Shown here piece by piece: positions 25,395 through 37,300 of a DNA stretch of 64,000 bases. The stretch lies in the NCBI RefSeq assembly GCF_028688795.1, contig NZ_JAQTXM010000008.1, positions 1 through 64,000 on the forward strand. Reading direction: 5' to 3'. The number at the start of each line of letters is the position of its first letter. Within the stretch, counting starts at the first letter, position 1. Both the position numbers and the translations under genes were made by a program. Under the pieces are notes generated by a model, which did no database searches, was not told the DNA's origin, and saw nothing but the letters and a program-made list of their open reading frames with translations. This DNA is from Rhodoferax sp. (GTDB lineage Bacteria > Pseudomonadota > Gammaproteobacteria > Burkholderiales > Burkholderiaceae_C).

Positions 25395-27911
25395 CATGGC
25401 GGCTTGTCGCAGCGTCTGCACCACCGGCCGGTTGAGCACCTCGCGCAGGCCCCACCAGCCTGCAGCCAGCGCCAACGCTGCACCGGCCAGCGAGCCCAGC
25501 AAGGGCACCCACAGCGACACCGCCCATTCAAAGTCAAACACATAACGCGCCAGCGCCCAGCCGACCGCACTGGCCACGATCGAGGCCAAAAAACCCGCCA
25601 GCAAGCCAACCCCTGCCAGTTCAATGCGCTGCACCTGGCGCAACAGGCTGGCGCGTGCACCAATGGCGCGCATGATGGCAAATTCGCGGGCGCGCTCGTC
25701 GCGCGTGGCGGTCACCGCGGCAAACAGCACCACCAGGCCGGCCGCCAGCGTGAAGGCAAACAAAAATTCCACCGCCCCAATCACTTGGTCCAGCACGCGC
25801 TGAATTTGGGCAATGGTGGCCGTCATGTCAACGTTGGTGATGTTGGGGAACTGGCGCACCAACGCATTGTCGAAACCTTTTGTCTCGGGTGCCTTGAAGG
25901 CACTCATGTAGGTGGCGGGCACGCCTTCGAGCTTGTTGACCGGGTACATGACGAAGAAGTTGGCCCGCATTGAGCCCCAGTCGACCTTGCGCAGCGAGGT
26001 GATTTTTGCGCTGGTTTGCATGCCGCCAACATCAAAGGTCAAGGTGTCGCCTAGCCCAAGGCCAAGCGTTTTGGCAATGCCTTCCTCCACACTGATGGCA
26101 CCCGCCTCGTCCTCCTGCCAGCGCCCGGCCACCACAATGTTCTGGCTGGGTTGCGTGGCGCTGTTGGAGAGGTTGAATTCACGGTCCACCAAGCGCCGGG
26201 CACGTTCATCGGCGTAATCGTCGGGGCTGACGTCGCGGCCGTTCACAGCCACCAGACGGCCGCGGATCATGGGGTACCAGTCAAACTTGCTGATGCCTGC
26301 ACTTTTGAGCGCTTGGGAAAACGCCTCACCCTGCTCGGGCATCACATTGATGACAAAACGGTTTGGTGCATCGGGTGGCGTGGCAGCGCGCCAACTGCTG
26401 ATCAGGTCCGTGCGCAACAACACCAGCAGCACCAGCGCCAGCATGCCCACCGCCAGGCTGCTCACCTGCACCACGGCAAAGGCTGGGCGCGCCGCGATTT
26501 GCCGCGTGGCGAGCACCAGCGCCGTGGGCGCGGTTTCATCATTGACGACCGTGCGCAACAGCTTCACGGCCAGCCAGCTCAAGGCCGCGAACAACAGCGT
26601 GGCCGCGGCAAAACCCCCGACGGCAATCAGGCCCAGTTTCACATCGCTGCTGGCGGCCATCAGCAAGGCGGCAAAGCCGAGAATGCCCACGCCCAGCACG
26701 GTGAGCGATGCCGGCTTTAACCCCCCAACATCACGCCGGATCACACGCAGCGGCGGCACTTGCGCCAACTGCAACACGGGTGGCAGGCCAAATGCCAGCA
26801 GCAGCGTCAGGCCCATGCCCATGCCAAACAGCACGGGCCACAGGCCCGCGCCCGGCAAGGCAGCGTCCACCAAACCAGCCAACAGCGCCACAAACCCGTA
26901 ATGCACGCCAAAACCCAGCAGCACCCCCACGGCACTGGCCAGCAGCCCAATCAAGATGAATTCAAAGGCATAGGCGGCGGCAATGGTGCGCTGGGGCAAG
27001 CCCAGCACGCGCAGCATGGCGCAGTCGTCCAGGTGGCTGGCAGCAAAGCCGCGCGCGGCCAGCGCCACTGCCACCGCACTCAGTAAGGCCGCCAGCAGCG
27101 CCACCAGGTTCAAAAACTTCTCAGCGCGCGCCAGCGTGGTACTGAGCTCGGGGCGGCCACCTTGCAGCGCTTCAATGCGAACGCCGCGCACGGTGTGCGC
27201 CACAACCTGCGCCTGCGCCCAGTCGACAAAGGCCTGCACCGCCTGCTCTTCGCCCGCCACCGCCAACCGGTAATTCAGACGGCTGGCGGGCTGAATCAGG
27301 CCTGTGGCGGCCACATCGGCCTGATTGATCATGACGCGCGGCGCGAAGTTCATGAAGCCGGCGCCACGGTCTGGCTCGTTGGTAATTATGCGACTGACCT
27401 TGAAGCTGCCGTCGCCCAGCAGCAGGTCGGTACCCACCTGCACATTGAGCGCGTTGAGCAAGGCCTCGTCCACCCAGGCCTGGCCGGGGCCAGGGATGTC
27501 CTGAGTCAGCGCGCCAGCCGCACCAGGCTGCTCGCTCACCCGCAAACGCCCGCGCAAGGGATAACCCGGCTCAACCACTTTCAAAGACACCAGCTTGGTG
27601 CCAGCGCCTGCGGCATCAGGCGCGCGCGCCATGGTGGGAAAACTCAGGGTTTGCACCTGCGCCAAGCCAAAGGTATTGACCTGGGCCAGAAAGGCCGCAG
27701 GTATTTGATTGTCACTGGCCACAACGGCATCGCCGCCCAGCATTTGACGGGCATCACGCTGCAGTCCACCTTTGAGCCGGTCGGCAAAAAAACCCACCGC
27801 CGTCAGCGCCGCCACCGCCAGTGTCACCGCCAACATCAGCAAACGCAATTCTCCGGCACGCAAATCACGCGTCAATGAGCGCCAGCCCAGTTTCAGGAAG
27901 GAAATTTTCAT
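25389..27911 (-). CDS. YbbP-like FtsX-family ABC transporter permease
   Basis: An 840-residue inner-membrane permease with two FtsX-type core domains, one about residues 265-400 and one about 720-830, plus an N-terminal segment (LLMLAVTLAVAALTAVGFFA) and a large periplasmic MacB-like region. It resembles E. coli YbbP, the partner of the ATPase YbbA, in a lysophospholipase/stress-linked transporter. No ATPase gene lies next to it here. Its stop overlaps the end of the convergent FAD oxidase by six bases. Confidence 0.87.
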   Translation of the reverse strand: MKISFLKLGWRSLTRDLRAGELRLLMLAVTLAVAALTAVGFFADRLKGGLQRDARQMLGGDAVVASDNQIPAAFLAQVNTFGLAQVQTLSFPTMARAPDAAGAGTKLVSLKVVEPGYPLRGRLRVSEQPGAAGALTQDIPGPGQAWVDEALLNALNVQVGTDLLLGDGSFKVSRIITNEPDRGAGFMNFAPRVMINQADVAATGLIQPASRLNYRLAVAGEEQAVQAFVDWAQAQVVAHTVRGVRIEALQGGRPELSTTLARAEKFLNLVALLAALLSAVAVALAARGFAASHLDDCAMLRVLGLPQRTIAAAYAFEFILIGLLASAVGVLLGFGVHYGFVALLAGLVDAALPGAGLWPVLFGMGMGLTLLLAFGLPPVLQLAQVPPLRVIRRDVGGLKPASLTVLGVGILGFAALLMAASSDVKLGLIAVGGFAAATLLFAALSWLAVKLLRTVVNDETAPTALVLATRQIAARPAFAVVQVSSLAVGMLALVLLVLLRTDLISSWRAATPPDAPNRFVINVMPEQGEAFSQALKSAGISKFDWYPMIRGRLVAVNGRDVSPDDYADERARRLVDREFNLSNSATQPSQNIVVAGRWQEDEAGAISVEEGIAKTLGLGLGDTLTFDVGGMQTSAKITSLRKVDWGSMRANFFVMYPVNKLEGVPATYMSAFKAPETKGFDNALVRQFPNITNVDMTATIAQIQRVLDQVIGAVEFLFAFTLAAGLVVLFAAVTATRDERAREFAIMRAIGARASLLRQVQRIELAGVGLLAGFLASIVASAVGWALARYVFDFEWAVSLWVPLLGSLAGAALALAAGWWGLREVLNRPVVQTLRQAAMS

Positions 27912-28316
27912 AGGGGAACGATACCTTATGAAAACCGAAAGTGCAGAAGTCCTTATTTTTCACCAGGTGGGCATTGCCTGCCCTGGTACTCACAACACCC
28001 TAGCCCTTAACGCAGGCCCAGCAGCACCGCTTGGAAGTTACCCGTGGCGCCAAAAGTCAGCGCCGTTTCGAGCATAGTCAGCGGGGCCGGCCGGAGCAGA
28101 AGTGCGAGAGGGGTCATGGAGCAAATGACAGCAGAGGCGTTTTTGTGCCCGTGATTGGGCTGATACATGGCCAATTTGATATCTCTCCAGGTAGTAACCA
28201 CTCAGAACCACCCATCGCTTAGAGAAGTCCAATTGTCGATTTCCATGAAATAGTTAGGTTTGATGCCAAACCTAACCAATCTTAGACAACTCCGCCACAA
28301 CTGCCCGCACCGTGTT
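27912..28316. other. 405-base gap holding a trhP remnant and a bulged hairpin
   Basis: Apart from the U32 remnant (28007-28117) there is a bulged inverted repeat at 27962-27987 (ACCAGG...GCA with TGCCCTGGT) and a stretch CTAGCCCTTAA that resembles the GGGCTAG block of the dispersed repeat on the opposite strand. The 28120-28316 part contains nothing I can name. Confidence 0.5.
28007..28117 (-). pseudogene. remnant of a U32/trhP 5' end
   Basis: A short frame from ATG 28117 reads MTPLALLLRPAPLTMLETAL followed by TFGATG. This matches the trhP start (APAGSLTMLETALAFGATAV) over about 13 residues, and the DNA matches almost base for base around the sequence AGCATAGTCAG. After that it diverges and stops at 28007. 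No other part of trhP is present. It is either a duplicated fragment of the 14.4-15.8 kb gene or the relic of a second U32 gene. Confidence 0.65.
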
Positions 28317-31300
28317 TTACGGCAAGAATCGGTCGTGATACTCTGGACTGGCGATAAATCCACCGACGACAGTGACCTCAGGGATGCTGCTGCTTTGCTG
28401 GTTCACCCACCAGTCAAATCCCGCCTGCTCAGCTGGTCGACCCAACAGACCCAGATAATCCAGCGCCACACTCAGCTTGACATCGCTTGCCGCCGTGTAC
28501 TCTGCCGACTCGGTCAAGCCCAGCGACACCACGCCTCGGCTGGCTCCTGCTGCCAGTTGCGCGCCCCACTGCGTTTGCTCTTGCGCCGTGGCGGCCCGCC
28601 CCAGCACGCTTTGGTATTGGGACTGGATGAAGGCGGTGTCGTTCAGGCTGCCGTACAAGGCAGTGAACTCGGTGCTGGCCACAAAGGCAGCTGCAACCTG
28701 GCTGATGGTGGTTCCCGTTTGTTGCTGGTCCATCCAGAAGCTCATGCCAGGGGCATCGGGCAGACGCTGCAAAGCACCAAAGTACAGCCGGGCGATGGCG
28801 CCAGTGCCACTCTGGAACTCGGGGGAGTCCAGGAAGGCCACAGCGGCTTCGGCACGGCTCAGGCCCGCGTCAATGCGTCCTTGCCAGTACGCAACGCCAG
28901 CGGTTTCTCCTTCACGGTAAAGGATGTCGCGGTAGAGCTGCATGGCAAAGAATTTGGAGCTGGTGAACACATCGTTGTCTTTGATGCCCACAGTTAAGCC
29001 GTTGGCAAACTCAAGCGCATCCGGGAACTGATCATTGTCGGTGTCGTTGGGGTTGCTCGGTTGAAAATAGCCTGCTGCACCGGGGTCGGTTATGACGCCG
29101 TCCGCTTTGCCATCTGAGTCAAACCGACCGCCATCGGTAATCTGGAAGTCAAGCCGGGTTTTGCCGCCGTCGCTAACGACCTGGCCGCCAAAGGCTGGGC
29201 TGGCCAAGTTGACCCAGGTGCTGCTGATGGGATCTTTTTTCCAGTAACCATTCACAGCCAAGCTGGCATCGACAAACAAGCTGAAGGTCTCGGTGGTGCC
29301 AGCGAAACCTACGTTGGCACTGAAGGCAATCAGGCCTATTGGCATCTGCAAGCTGTCTGGCGCGTCAGCGGGCCGGTCAAGCTGGTGCTGGTTGCTCAAG
29401 CTGGCAGTGTTGCTGTCGGCGGTGTCAATATTGCCATTGCGCGAGTCTGCGACCAACGACACGTAAATCGATGGCGCATTGCTGGGGTTGCTCTGGGCTG
29501 TGGGTGTGTTTAAAAACGGGATCGATGTGACGTTGGACTGCAACGCATCTGCCACACCATCACCGTTACCATCACCCAGGTGCCCGCCTGTTTTGGCAGG
29601 GGCATTGTTTTCAACGTTTGGTGTGGCGCCATCGGCATCATTGAGACTGACCGGGCCGACTCCTAAAATATTCACAATCACGCCATCGGGCAAGTTTTTG
29701 ATGTCAACCGTCCCCGTCCCCTTGTTGTCAATCGTCACGGTTTGGCCTGCTGGCACACCAGACAGGTCAACCACCTGATTGCCGGTGCCAGTGATGTTAA
29801 GCGTGGCACTATCCCGAATACCGCTGGTGGTGACGGTACCTGTGCCGGTGTTGTTGAGGGTAACCTCTCCGCTGGGCGCGGTCACAGTGGTGGGGCCACT
29901 GCCGGTGGTCGTGACCGTGCCGCCACCTGTTGGCGCAGTGACGACAGCTGACGTGGTGCCAGTGTTGTTGACGGTAGTGTTGCCTTGCGCGTCGGCTGTG
30001 GTAGTGGTGCCGCCAGGTGGCGTTGGTGCGGGCGAACCGCCACCGCCACCGCCACCCGTACTCGGCGTGACATTGCTTACCGCTGTGGCTGCCAGACTGG
30101 CGGCGTCGTTGCCTGCGGCATCCTGCAGCGCAGCCACGTCGTTGCCGGTGGTTGGGTCGGTGTAACTCACCGTCACGGCTGCGCCAGCGACAACGGCGGT
30201 GCCTAGCGTAAGTGTGACAGTCTTGGCTGTGGCGTTGACGGCTACGCCTGTGACGGTGTTGCCACTGACGGCGAAGGCAGAAGTGAGCGGCAAATTGGTC
30301 GCGTCCAGGTTGCTGGCGTCGGTGAAGGTCATCACCAAGGTGTTGCCATTGACCGTGGCAAAGCCAAACGCCGGGCCTGATGTGTCGCCCACAGCCACAC
30401 CCCCTTCCGGATTTTGATCCAGCAAGGTGATGGTCAAGGCCTGTGTGGCCGTAGAACCCAGGTCGTTGCTGGCTTTGACGATCACGTTGTAGACCCGGTT
30501 GACACCGGCGTCGTCTGGAATCTCGTAGTCTGGTGCCGCCTTGAAACGCAGCAGGTTGCCGGAGACGATCTCAAACTTGGCTTGGTCAGGGTTGTTGGTC
30601 CCGTCCACCGTTGAATCTACGCTGAAGGTGATCGGGCGGCTGTTGGGGTCGGTCGCAGACAAGGCAGTCACCAGCTGCGTGTTTTCCATCACAAAGAAGC
30701 CGTTGCCGATGGAAATGCTTGGTGTCACGCCAGTTTGCAGGTTGACGTTGACTGACACCGGCGCAGCTTGTCCACCCGTGCCACCGTCATTGAGGGTAAA
30801 GCTGACGGTGCGTGAGGTCAGTGCCGGGGCGGCCTGGTCGTTGCTGAACTGGATGGCTTTGATCAGCGCTGTCACCGCAGTCGGTGTTGCGTTGCTGTCA
30901 AAAGTCACGACCAAATCCGCCGTGCCTGTGCCGCCTGTGAATGTGCCAATCTGGGTCCCCGCGTAGCTCACGGTACCCGCGCCGACGCTGATCTGCCCTG
31001 GTGCAGCCCCTACGTTTTGAATGGTCAGGGTATCGTGCGCCGGGTCGCGGTTGAAGCCGATGGACGCGCGCAAACTGCCGCTATTAAAGTTTGCAGAATC
31101 GTCTACAACCAAGACGTCACCCCCCTGCTCAAGCCCCTTGGCACCGGAACTGGCCGGGTAGGTCAAGAGATCAGTGCCCAGGTTGTCAATGCGAGGCGCT
31201 TCGTTGACATTGGTGACCGTGACGACCACTGCCTGGGGCGAAGAAACACCGGCTTGCGAGTCGGTTGCCAACACGTTGAAGCTGTAGCTGGACTTGGTCT

Positions 31301-34300
31301 CAAAATCCGGACTGACTTTTAAGGTGACCGCGCCAGTCACGCTGTTGATATCGAAAGCACTGGCGTCTGCACCACTCAGGCTGTAGGTCAACGTCTGATT
31401 TTCGACATCGGTGGCTGTTGCTGTGTAGACCACTGTGCTGACCGCAATGTTCTCCGCCAAGCTGACAGGCCCAGCACCGCTGGTGACGACAGGCACGTCG
31501 TTCACCGCCGTGACATTGACCCGGCTGGTGATGGCCAGTTCGGAAGTGTTGTGGTCGCCGCCATCGTCTTTGAGGTTGACCAGCGTCACGGCGCGTACGC
31601 CTTCGGTGGGGTTCTGGCTGGTGTTTTCGTATTTCAGACCATTGACAAAGCCGTTCCAGTTGCTGCCCGTGTCGGTTTTTGTCAGGGTGACTGTGGCTGT
31701 GCCACCGGTGACGCTGACCGTGTAATTGACACCGTTTGATGCAACTTTAGACACTAGGTCATGCGTCAGGGCGACTTGCGTGGTGCCCACCACCAGTATT
31801 TCAGCAGCCCCATCACGCAGGCCGCTGACCATCACCTTCAACTCGGTGATGTTTTGACCGGTATCGACGGCGCTGGCAGCGGTCGCGGTAAACAAAGCCT
31901 TGGCGGCATCTCCCTCGGCGAATGCCACGGGCGTTGCCAAGGTGCCTGCAGCTGTGGCGGTCAGGGTCGGGATGTCGTTGACCGGTGTGACCGTGATGGT
32001 GAAATTAGTTGCCTGATCACCAACCGCCCCGCTGTCCGAATCAGTCAGCGCCAGCCCATCGCTGACATTGAAGGTGAAGCTGTCGCTGGTGGTTTCCGAG
32101 CCATCATGCAGGTATTTGATGCGGTTGGCAGCAATGTCGGCCAGTGCAAACTTGCTGCCGCTGGTCAACGCGGTTTCTGCGCCGTCCATGATGCCGTTGC
32201 CGTTGAGGTCGCGGAACAAGGTGCCGTGGGTCGGGGTGGAGGCCAATACGACTTTCAAGCCACCGGGCTGCTCGGTGTCGGTGGCAGCCAACAGGGTATT
32301 GGCAATCGTCACCACACCGGCTTCGGCCACCGTTGCGGTGTTATACACGCCGCCCGTAGTTACGGTGGGTGCGGTGTTACTGGAAGGCGTTACACCGAGA
32401 CTGTCACCAATATCCACCGTGGCACTGATGCCGATGGTGCCAGTGTCAAAACCACCGGTCGTGCCGACAGCATCATCCACCAAGGTGGTCAGTGTGACGA
32501 CACGCAAGCCTGCCACAGGCGCGCCTGCGGTGTTGGCAAAAGTCAACCCTTCCACCAGTGTTTTGGTTTGCGCCTCGGTCAGACCCACATGGGTCAGTGT
32601 CACTGTGGCCTCCCCACCCGTAACGCTGATCGCGTAGCTGACACCACCCAAAGCGCCTGCAGGAAGTGGAGCCGGGTAGGTGATTGCGGTCGTAACAGCA
32701 TCAGCCAAATCAACTTGAACCCCGTCCACTGTCAGCTTTTCAGCCACACCGTCTTGCAAACCACTAACGGTCAGGGTCAGGGTTTTGATGGTTTGCCCGG
32801 CTTCCACTGTGCTGACGGCCACGCCGGAGAACAGGCTGGTGGCGCCCACAGCGGCGGCACCAAATGAGCCATCACCAGTCAGCACCGGCGCATCGTTGAT
32901 GTCGGCAGCTGGAGCAACAACCGTCACGGCAGCACTATCGATATTTTCTGCATTGCCACGGCCATCCGTGTAACTGACGATGGCTTTGTATTGCGCGCTA
33001 GTTGCTGCATCACCCGGCAAAGCGTAAGTTTTGCTGGTGGCGCCGCCCACAGGCGTCCAACTTGTGCCGTTGTCGGTGCTCACCGCCCACTGGTAGCTCA
33101 GCGGGCCAAGGCCGTCAGCGTCTGTCAACGCACTCGTGTCGGCTGTCAGGGTTTCACCGGCTTGTGGAGTGCCATCGTTGGTGACGGAGACACCACCGGT
33201 GCCGCCCGTATTGGTAAAGGCCACCGTGCCGGTCGCTGCGCCGGTCAATGTGTTGAGCGCATGTCCAACAAAGGCATCCTGGAAGCTCACCTGTACTCGA
33301 ACCTGCTTGCCTTGGTCAGACGCCTGCAATGTGTAAGTTGTTGCGCTGGAACCTACGTCTTCCCAGGTCGTCCCGTTGTAGGTCTGCCACTGATACGTAA
33401 ACGTCGGCGTTGCCGGTCCGTCGGCATCTGCAACACTGCTGGTGTTCACCGTCAGCACCTGGCCCGGTGTCATGGTGCCTGTCACCACCGGCGTGCCGGT
33501 CGCGACATCGTTCACCTCGGTCACCGTCAAGGTCACCGTGCCAGACTGGTTGGTGGCGACATTGCTGAAGGCATAGTCCTCCATGCCATCGACCACCTTG
33601 AAGCCGAAGGTATCGGTACCTGTGAGATTGATGCCGTCGGGGTTGGCGCCGCTGTGCTTGTATTTGATCTGGCCGGCATCTACCTCCGCCTGCGTGAAGT
33701 AACCGGTGCTGGTAATGGCTTTGATCAAAAGCGCCGAAGACGTGTCGGCCGTAGCGTTTAGCGCCTCGCCCGCATCCACCACGCCGTTGTTATTGCTGTC
33801 GCGGAAGAGCACGCCTTCGGTCACGGCATCAGGCACCGAGGTCAAGATGTACTTCAGCGTGCCGATGGTGTTATCCACATCAGTGCTGTTGAGGTCGGCG
33901 TTGGTGAATACATGCACAGCGCCTTCGTTCAACGCACCGGCGTAGTCACCACCTTTGATCGGAGCGTCATTCACCGGAATGATGCCAATGGTGGTGGTGG
34001 CTGATACACCCGTGTTGTCTTGTTGATCAATGATCGAGGTGGTGACGTTGCGCGGCGTAACCGACGGGTTCTCAGAGGTGTTTTTATAGCGCACCTCGCG
34101 CAAGCCCTGCTGGAAGGTGGTTGCGTCCTTGTTGCCCGCAAAGACAATTTTGTGAATGCCAGCAGCAGTCGATGCCACAGAATTGTCTGATGCGTCGTAC
34201 CAGGTCGTGGTGATGCCATTGGCCGCCAGATTGGTCACGATGTTGCTGGCAATGAACAGCGACTCGGTGCTGACCGCACTTGCTGTGTCCAGCGGGTTGG

Positions 34301-37300
34301 TGAGTGTTACGGTGACGGTTTTGAGGTTGCCGTCCAGGTCGGTGATCAGTGCCTCAGTGCCCGCAACATAGCTGCCGGCACCGCCTTCGGTATAGCTGGT
34401 GGTGTAGCCAGTGCCTGCCACAGCGCTGCCACTCAGGTCAACCACGGGAGTCCACAACACCATGACCGTGCTGGTGGCGGCACCGGCGGCATAGCCGGTC
34501 GCGGCCAGAGGTGCAGATGCAGTGGCCGTGGTCACTTGCGTGCCATCCAGCCAGAAGGTCAGCGCACTGTTGTTGGCCAGCGTAGTAAGCGGGCCGCTGG
34601 CGATGAAATGCTGGTGGTCAGCACCCACGCTGGATACCGTGTAGCCGCTGTCCACCCCACCAATCAGGATTTTTTGACCGACAGCAATGCTGTTGTTGAC
34701 CGCCGTCGTTGTGAATGACGCCACATTTGACACCAGGCCGTTATCAACGATCGCCTTGTCTTGCACGGTGATGGTGATGGTGCGGTTGCCGGCAAACGCA
34801 CCATCGTTGGTGTTGTTGTAAACCACCGTTTTCAGGGCATTTTGGTAGTCTGCGTGGGTGGCCGTGCCAGACAGTGTCAGCTTGGTGGCATCTGTAAGCC
34901 CACCGGTGCCGGTGCCGTTACCGGTGATCGTGATCGTACCGCTGGCCCCAACGTAGCTAGCGCCCGAGGTGGAGCTTAGCGTTTCGTAAATGTTGCGTGA
35001 GTTGTCCCAGGCACCATTGGTGATTTCCACCGTCGCGCTTACCAATGTGGTGTCGCCGTCAATGCTGTCGGTGATCGTGATGTCGCTGTCTACCACCTGC
35101 ACCGCACCGCCACGAGGACGAAATACCACGGCATGGTCATTTCCGGTCAGGTCAGCACCAGTGGCATTGGCGGGTACCACCCCAGCGGCGGTGCTGTTGT
35201 CCAGATTCAAGTCAAGAATCGGGGCGTTGTTAGTGTCCGTCACGTTGACATTCACAGTCGTCAGCGTGACAAAGCCCGAAACGCCATCATTGGCTGTCAG
35301 GGTAATCGTGGCCGCCGCCAGGACAGTGCCCACAATATTGTTCGGCGCGCTGGTATAGGACACATTGCCGGGTGTTTTAAGCCAGGTGTTGATGTCAGCA
35401 AGCGTGCCTACCAAGGTTAGCGTACCGCTGTCGCTGCCGGTAACGGTCACGCCACCGCTGGTCGCGCCGGTGATCTTGCCCTCGCTGGCCGCTAGCTTGA
35501 CGGTCGCGGGGCCGGTGTTGTCTGGGTCAGACAGGGCGAACGTGGAGGGAATGACCAGCGCAGTTTTCTGGTCTTCCACCACCGTGAAGACGGTTGGCAC
35601 ATCGCGCACGGACGGTGCGTCGTTGGCGCCGCCGATGGTGATTTCCAGCACACCCATGTCGCTCAGCAGAGTGGTGTCGGTCACCGTGTAATTGAAATAG
35701 TCTTTGACGGTGTTACCCGAATTCAGCTCCTGAACCGAGTAGTTAGACTGGTTCACGCGGTAGGTGTAGGCCCCCGTCGTCTTGTTGACGGTCAGCGTAC
35801 CGTAGTCGCCGCTGACAACGTAATCGGTTCCTTCAAGCAACCCGATTTCGCCCAAACCTTCGGCGCTGCCGCTGCGCAAGCCCGTGATGTTCAAGCCTAC
35901 GGTGGTGTTTTGGTCGGTGTCGTTGGTGACCAAGTTGCCAGTGGCATCACTGCCCGCCGTGGCGTTATCAACCCCACCCGCTTCATTGGCCGCACCGGTG
36001 TCGTTCACTGCACCCGGCGCGACTGCACCGAGGGTGATCAGCCCGCTTTGACCAACGGGTGCTTCTACCGTGCCTTCGCCATCGGTGTAGGTAATTTTGA
36101 CGGTGATGTACTTGCCGCCATCGTCGTTGGTCAACGTGTACGCGCTGAAGTTGCCGCCGACCACATCGGTTTGCGCACCCGCTGTTGCGCCGCGGTACCA
36201 GGTGTAGGTAGGCGTGACACCGGCTAGCCCGTTGGCGTCTTGCAGGGTAGCGATCAGGGTTTGTCCAGGCGTTGCTGCCCCGGTAATGGTTGCCACACCC
36301 GGCAGGTTAAGGGCCGGCACGGTCATTTCGTTAGACAGTGGCGCTTCGGCAAAACCACCGTTGTCGGTGTAGTAAGCCTGCGCCCGAATCAGCTTGCTGG
36401 ACTCAGCCTGGGTAATGACGTAGGTGGCGCTGGTGGCTCCGTCGATGTCGGTCCAGTTGCCGCCGCTGGCTTTGGCTTGCCACTGGTAATGCAGGCCTGC
36501 GGGGTTGTAGCCGTCATCATCGGTTGGCGCTGTGGCGGTGAGTGTGTCGCCCAAGGCGACAGCCCCGCCATTGCCGTCACTGATGCTGAACGCGCCGCCA
36601 TTGTTTTCAGCCGCCACACCGGCTGCTGATGTTGCCAGGTTCAGCGTAAAGGTGGTTTCGCCGCTGGCGCTGCCATCGCTGCCAATCACCTTGATTTTCA
36701 AATCTGGCAGACCGGCGGGCGGGTTACCAGTGAAGGCTTTGGTTGCAGGGTCGAACGTCAACCAGTAAGAGGTGCCGGATGCCGGTATCGCCGTCCAGAC
36801 ACCCGCGCCATTCAGGTACTGGGCGGAATAGGTAATTGCCGTGCCTTCAGGGTCGGAGAAGACGGTGCCGAGGGTCAGGTTAAACGCAGTGCCAGCGGTA
36901 GCATCCACATCGGGCAAGGTCGTGACAACAGGGGCGTCATTGACAGGGGTGACCGCAATGCTGGTGCTACCAATGTTGCTGATGTTGCTTTGCGGATCTG
37001 TGACTTGCCATGAAATGCTGCGGGCACCACTGCCCGGGTTGTCGCTGGTGGAGGCGAAGGTGATTGATTTGAGCGCCGTCACCCATTGCGCCAGGGTGGC
37101 GGAGTTGCCGGCAGACGACAGGCTCAGGACACCCGTGCCGGCGTCATAGTTGGCCAGGATGTTGCCCATGGTGGCCGAGACATTGGTGAAGGCCAGCGTA
37201 TCGCCAGTCACCTTGCCACCGCTGATCGTTACCGTGGCGCTGGCGAGCATGGTGCTGTCCAGGTCTGTAATTTGTAGCGCGGGGTTGAGCGCTTTAGGGG

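Noticed and set aside
28317-28980. RTX nonapeptide / classical type I signal at the C terminus of the giant protein
   Set aside because: No GGxGxDxx repeats are seen; the C terminus is made of DUF4214 units.
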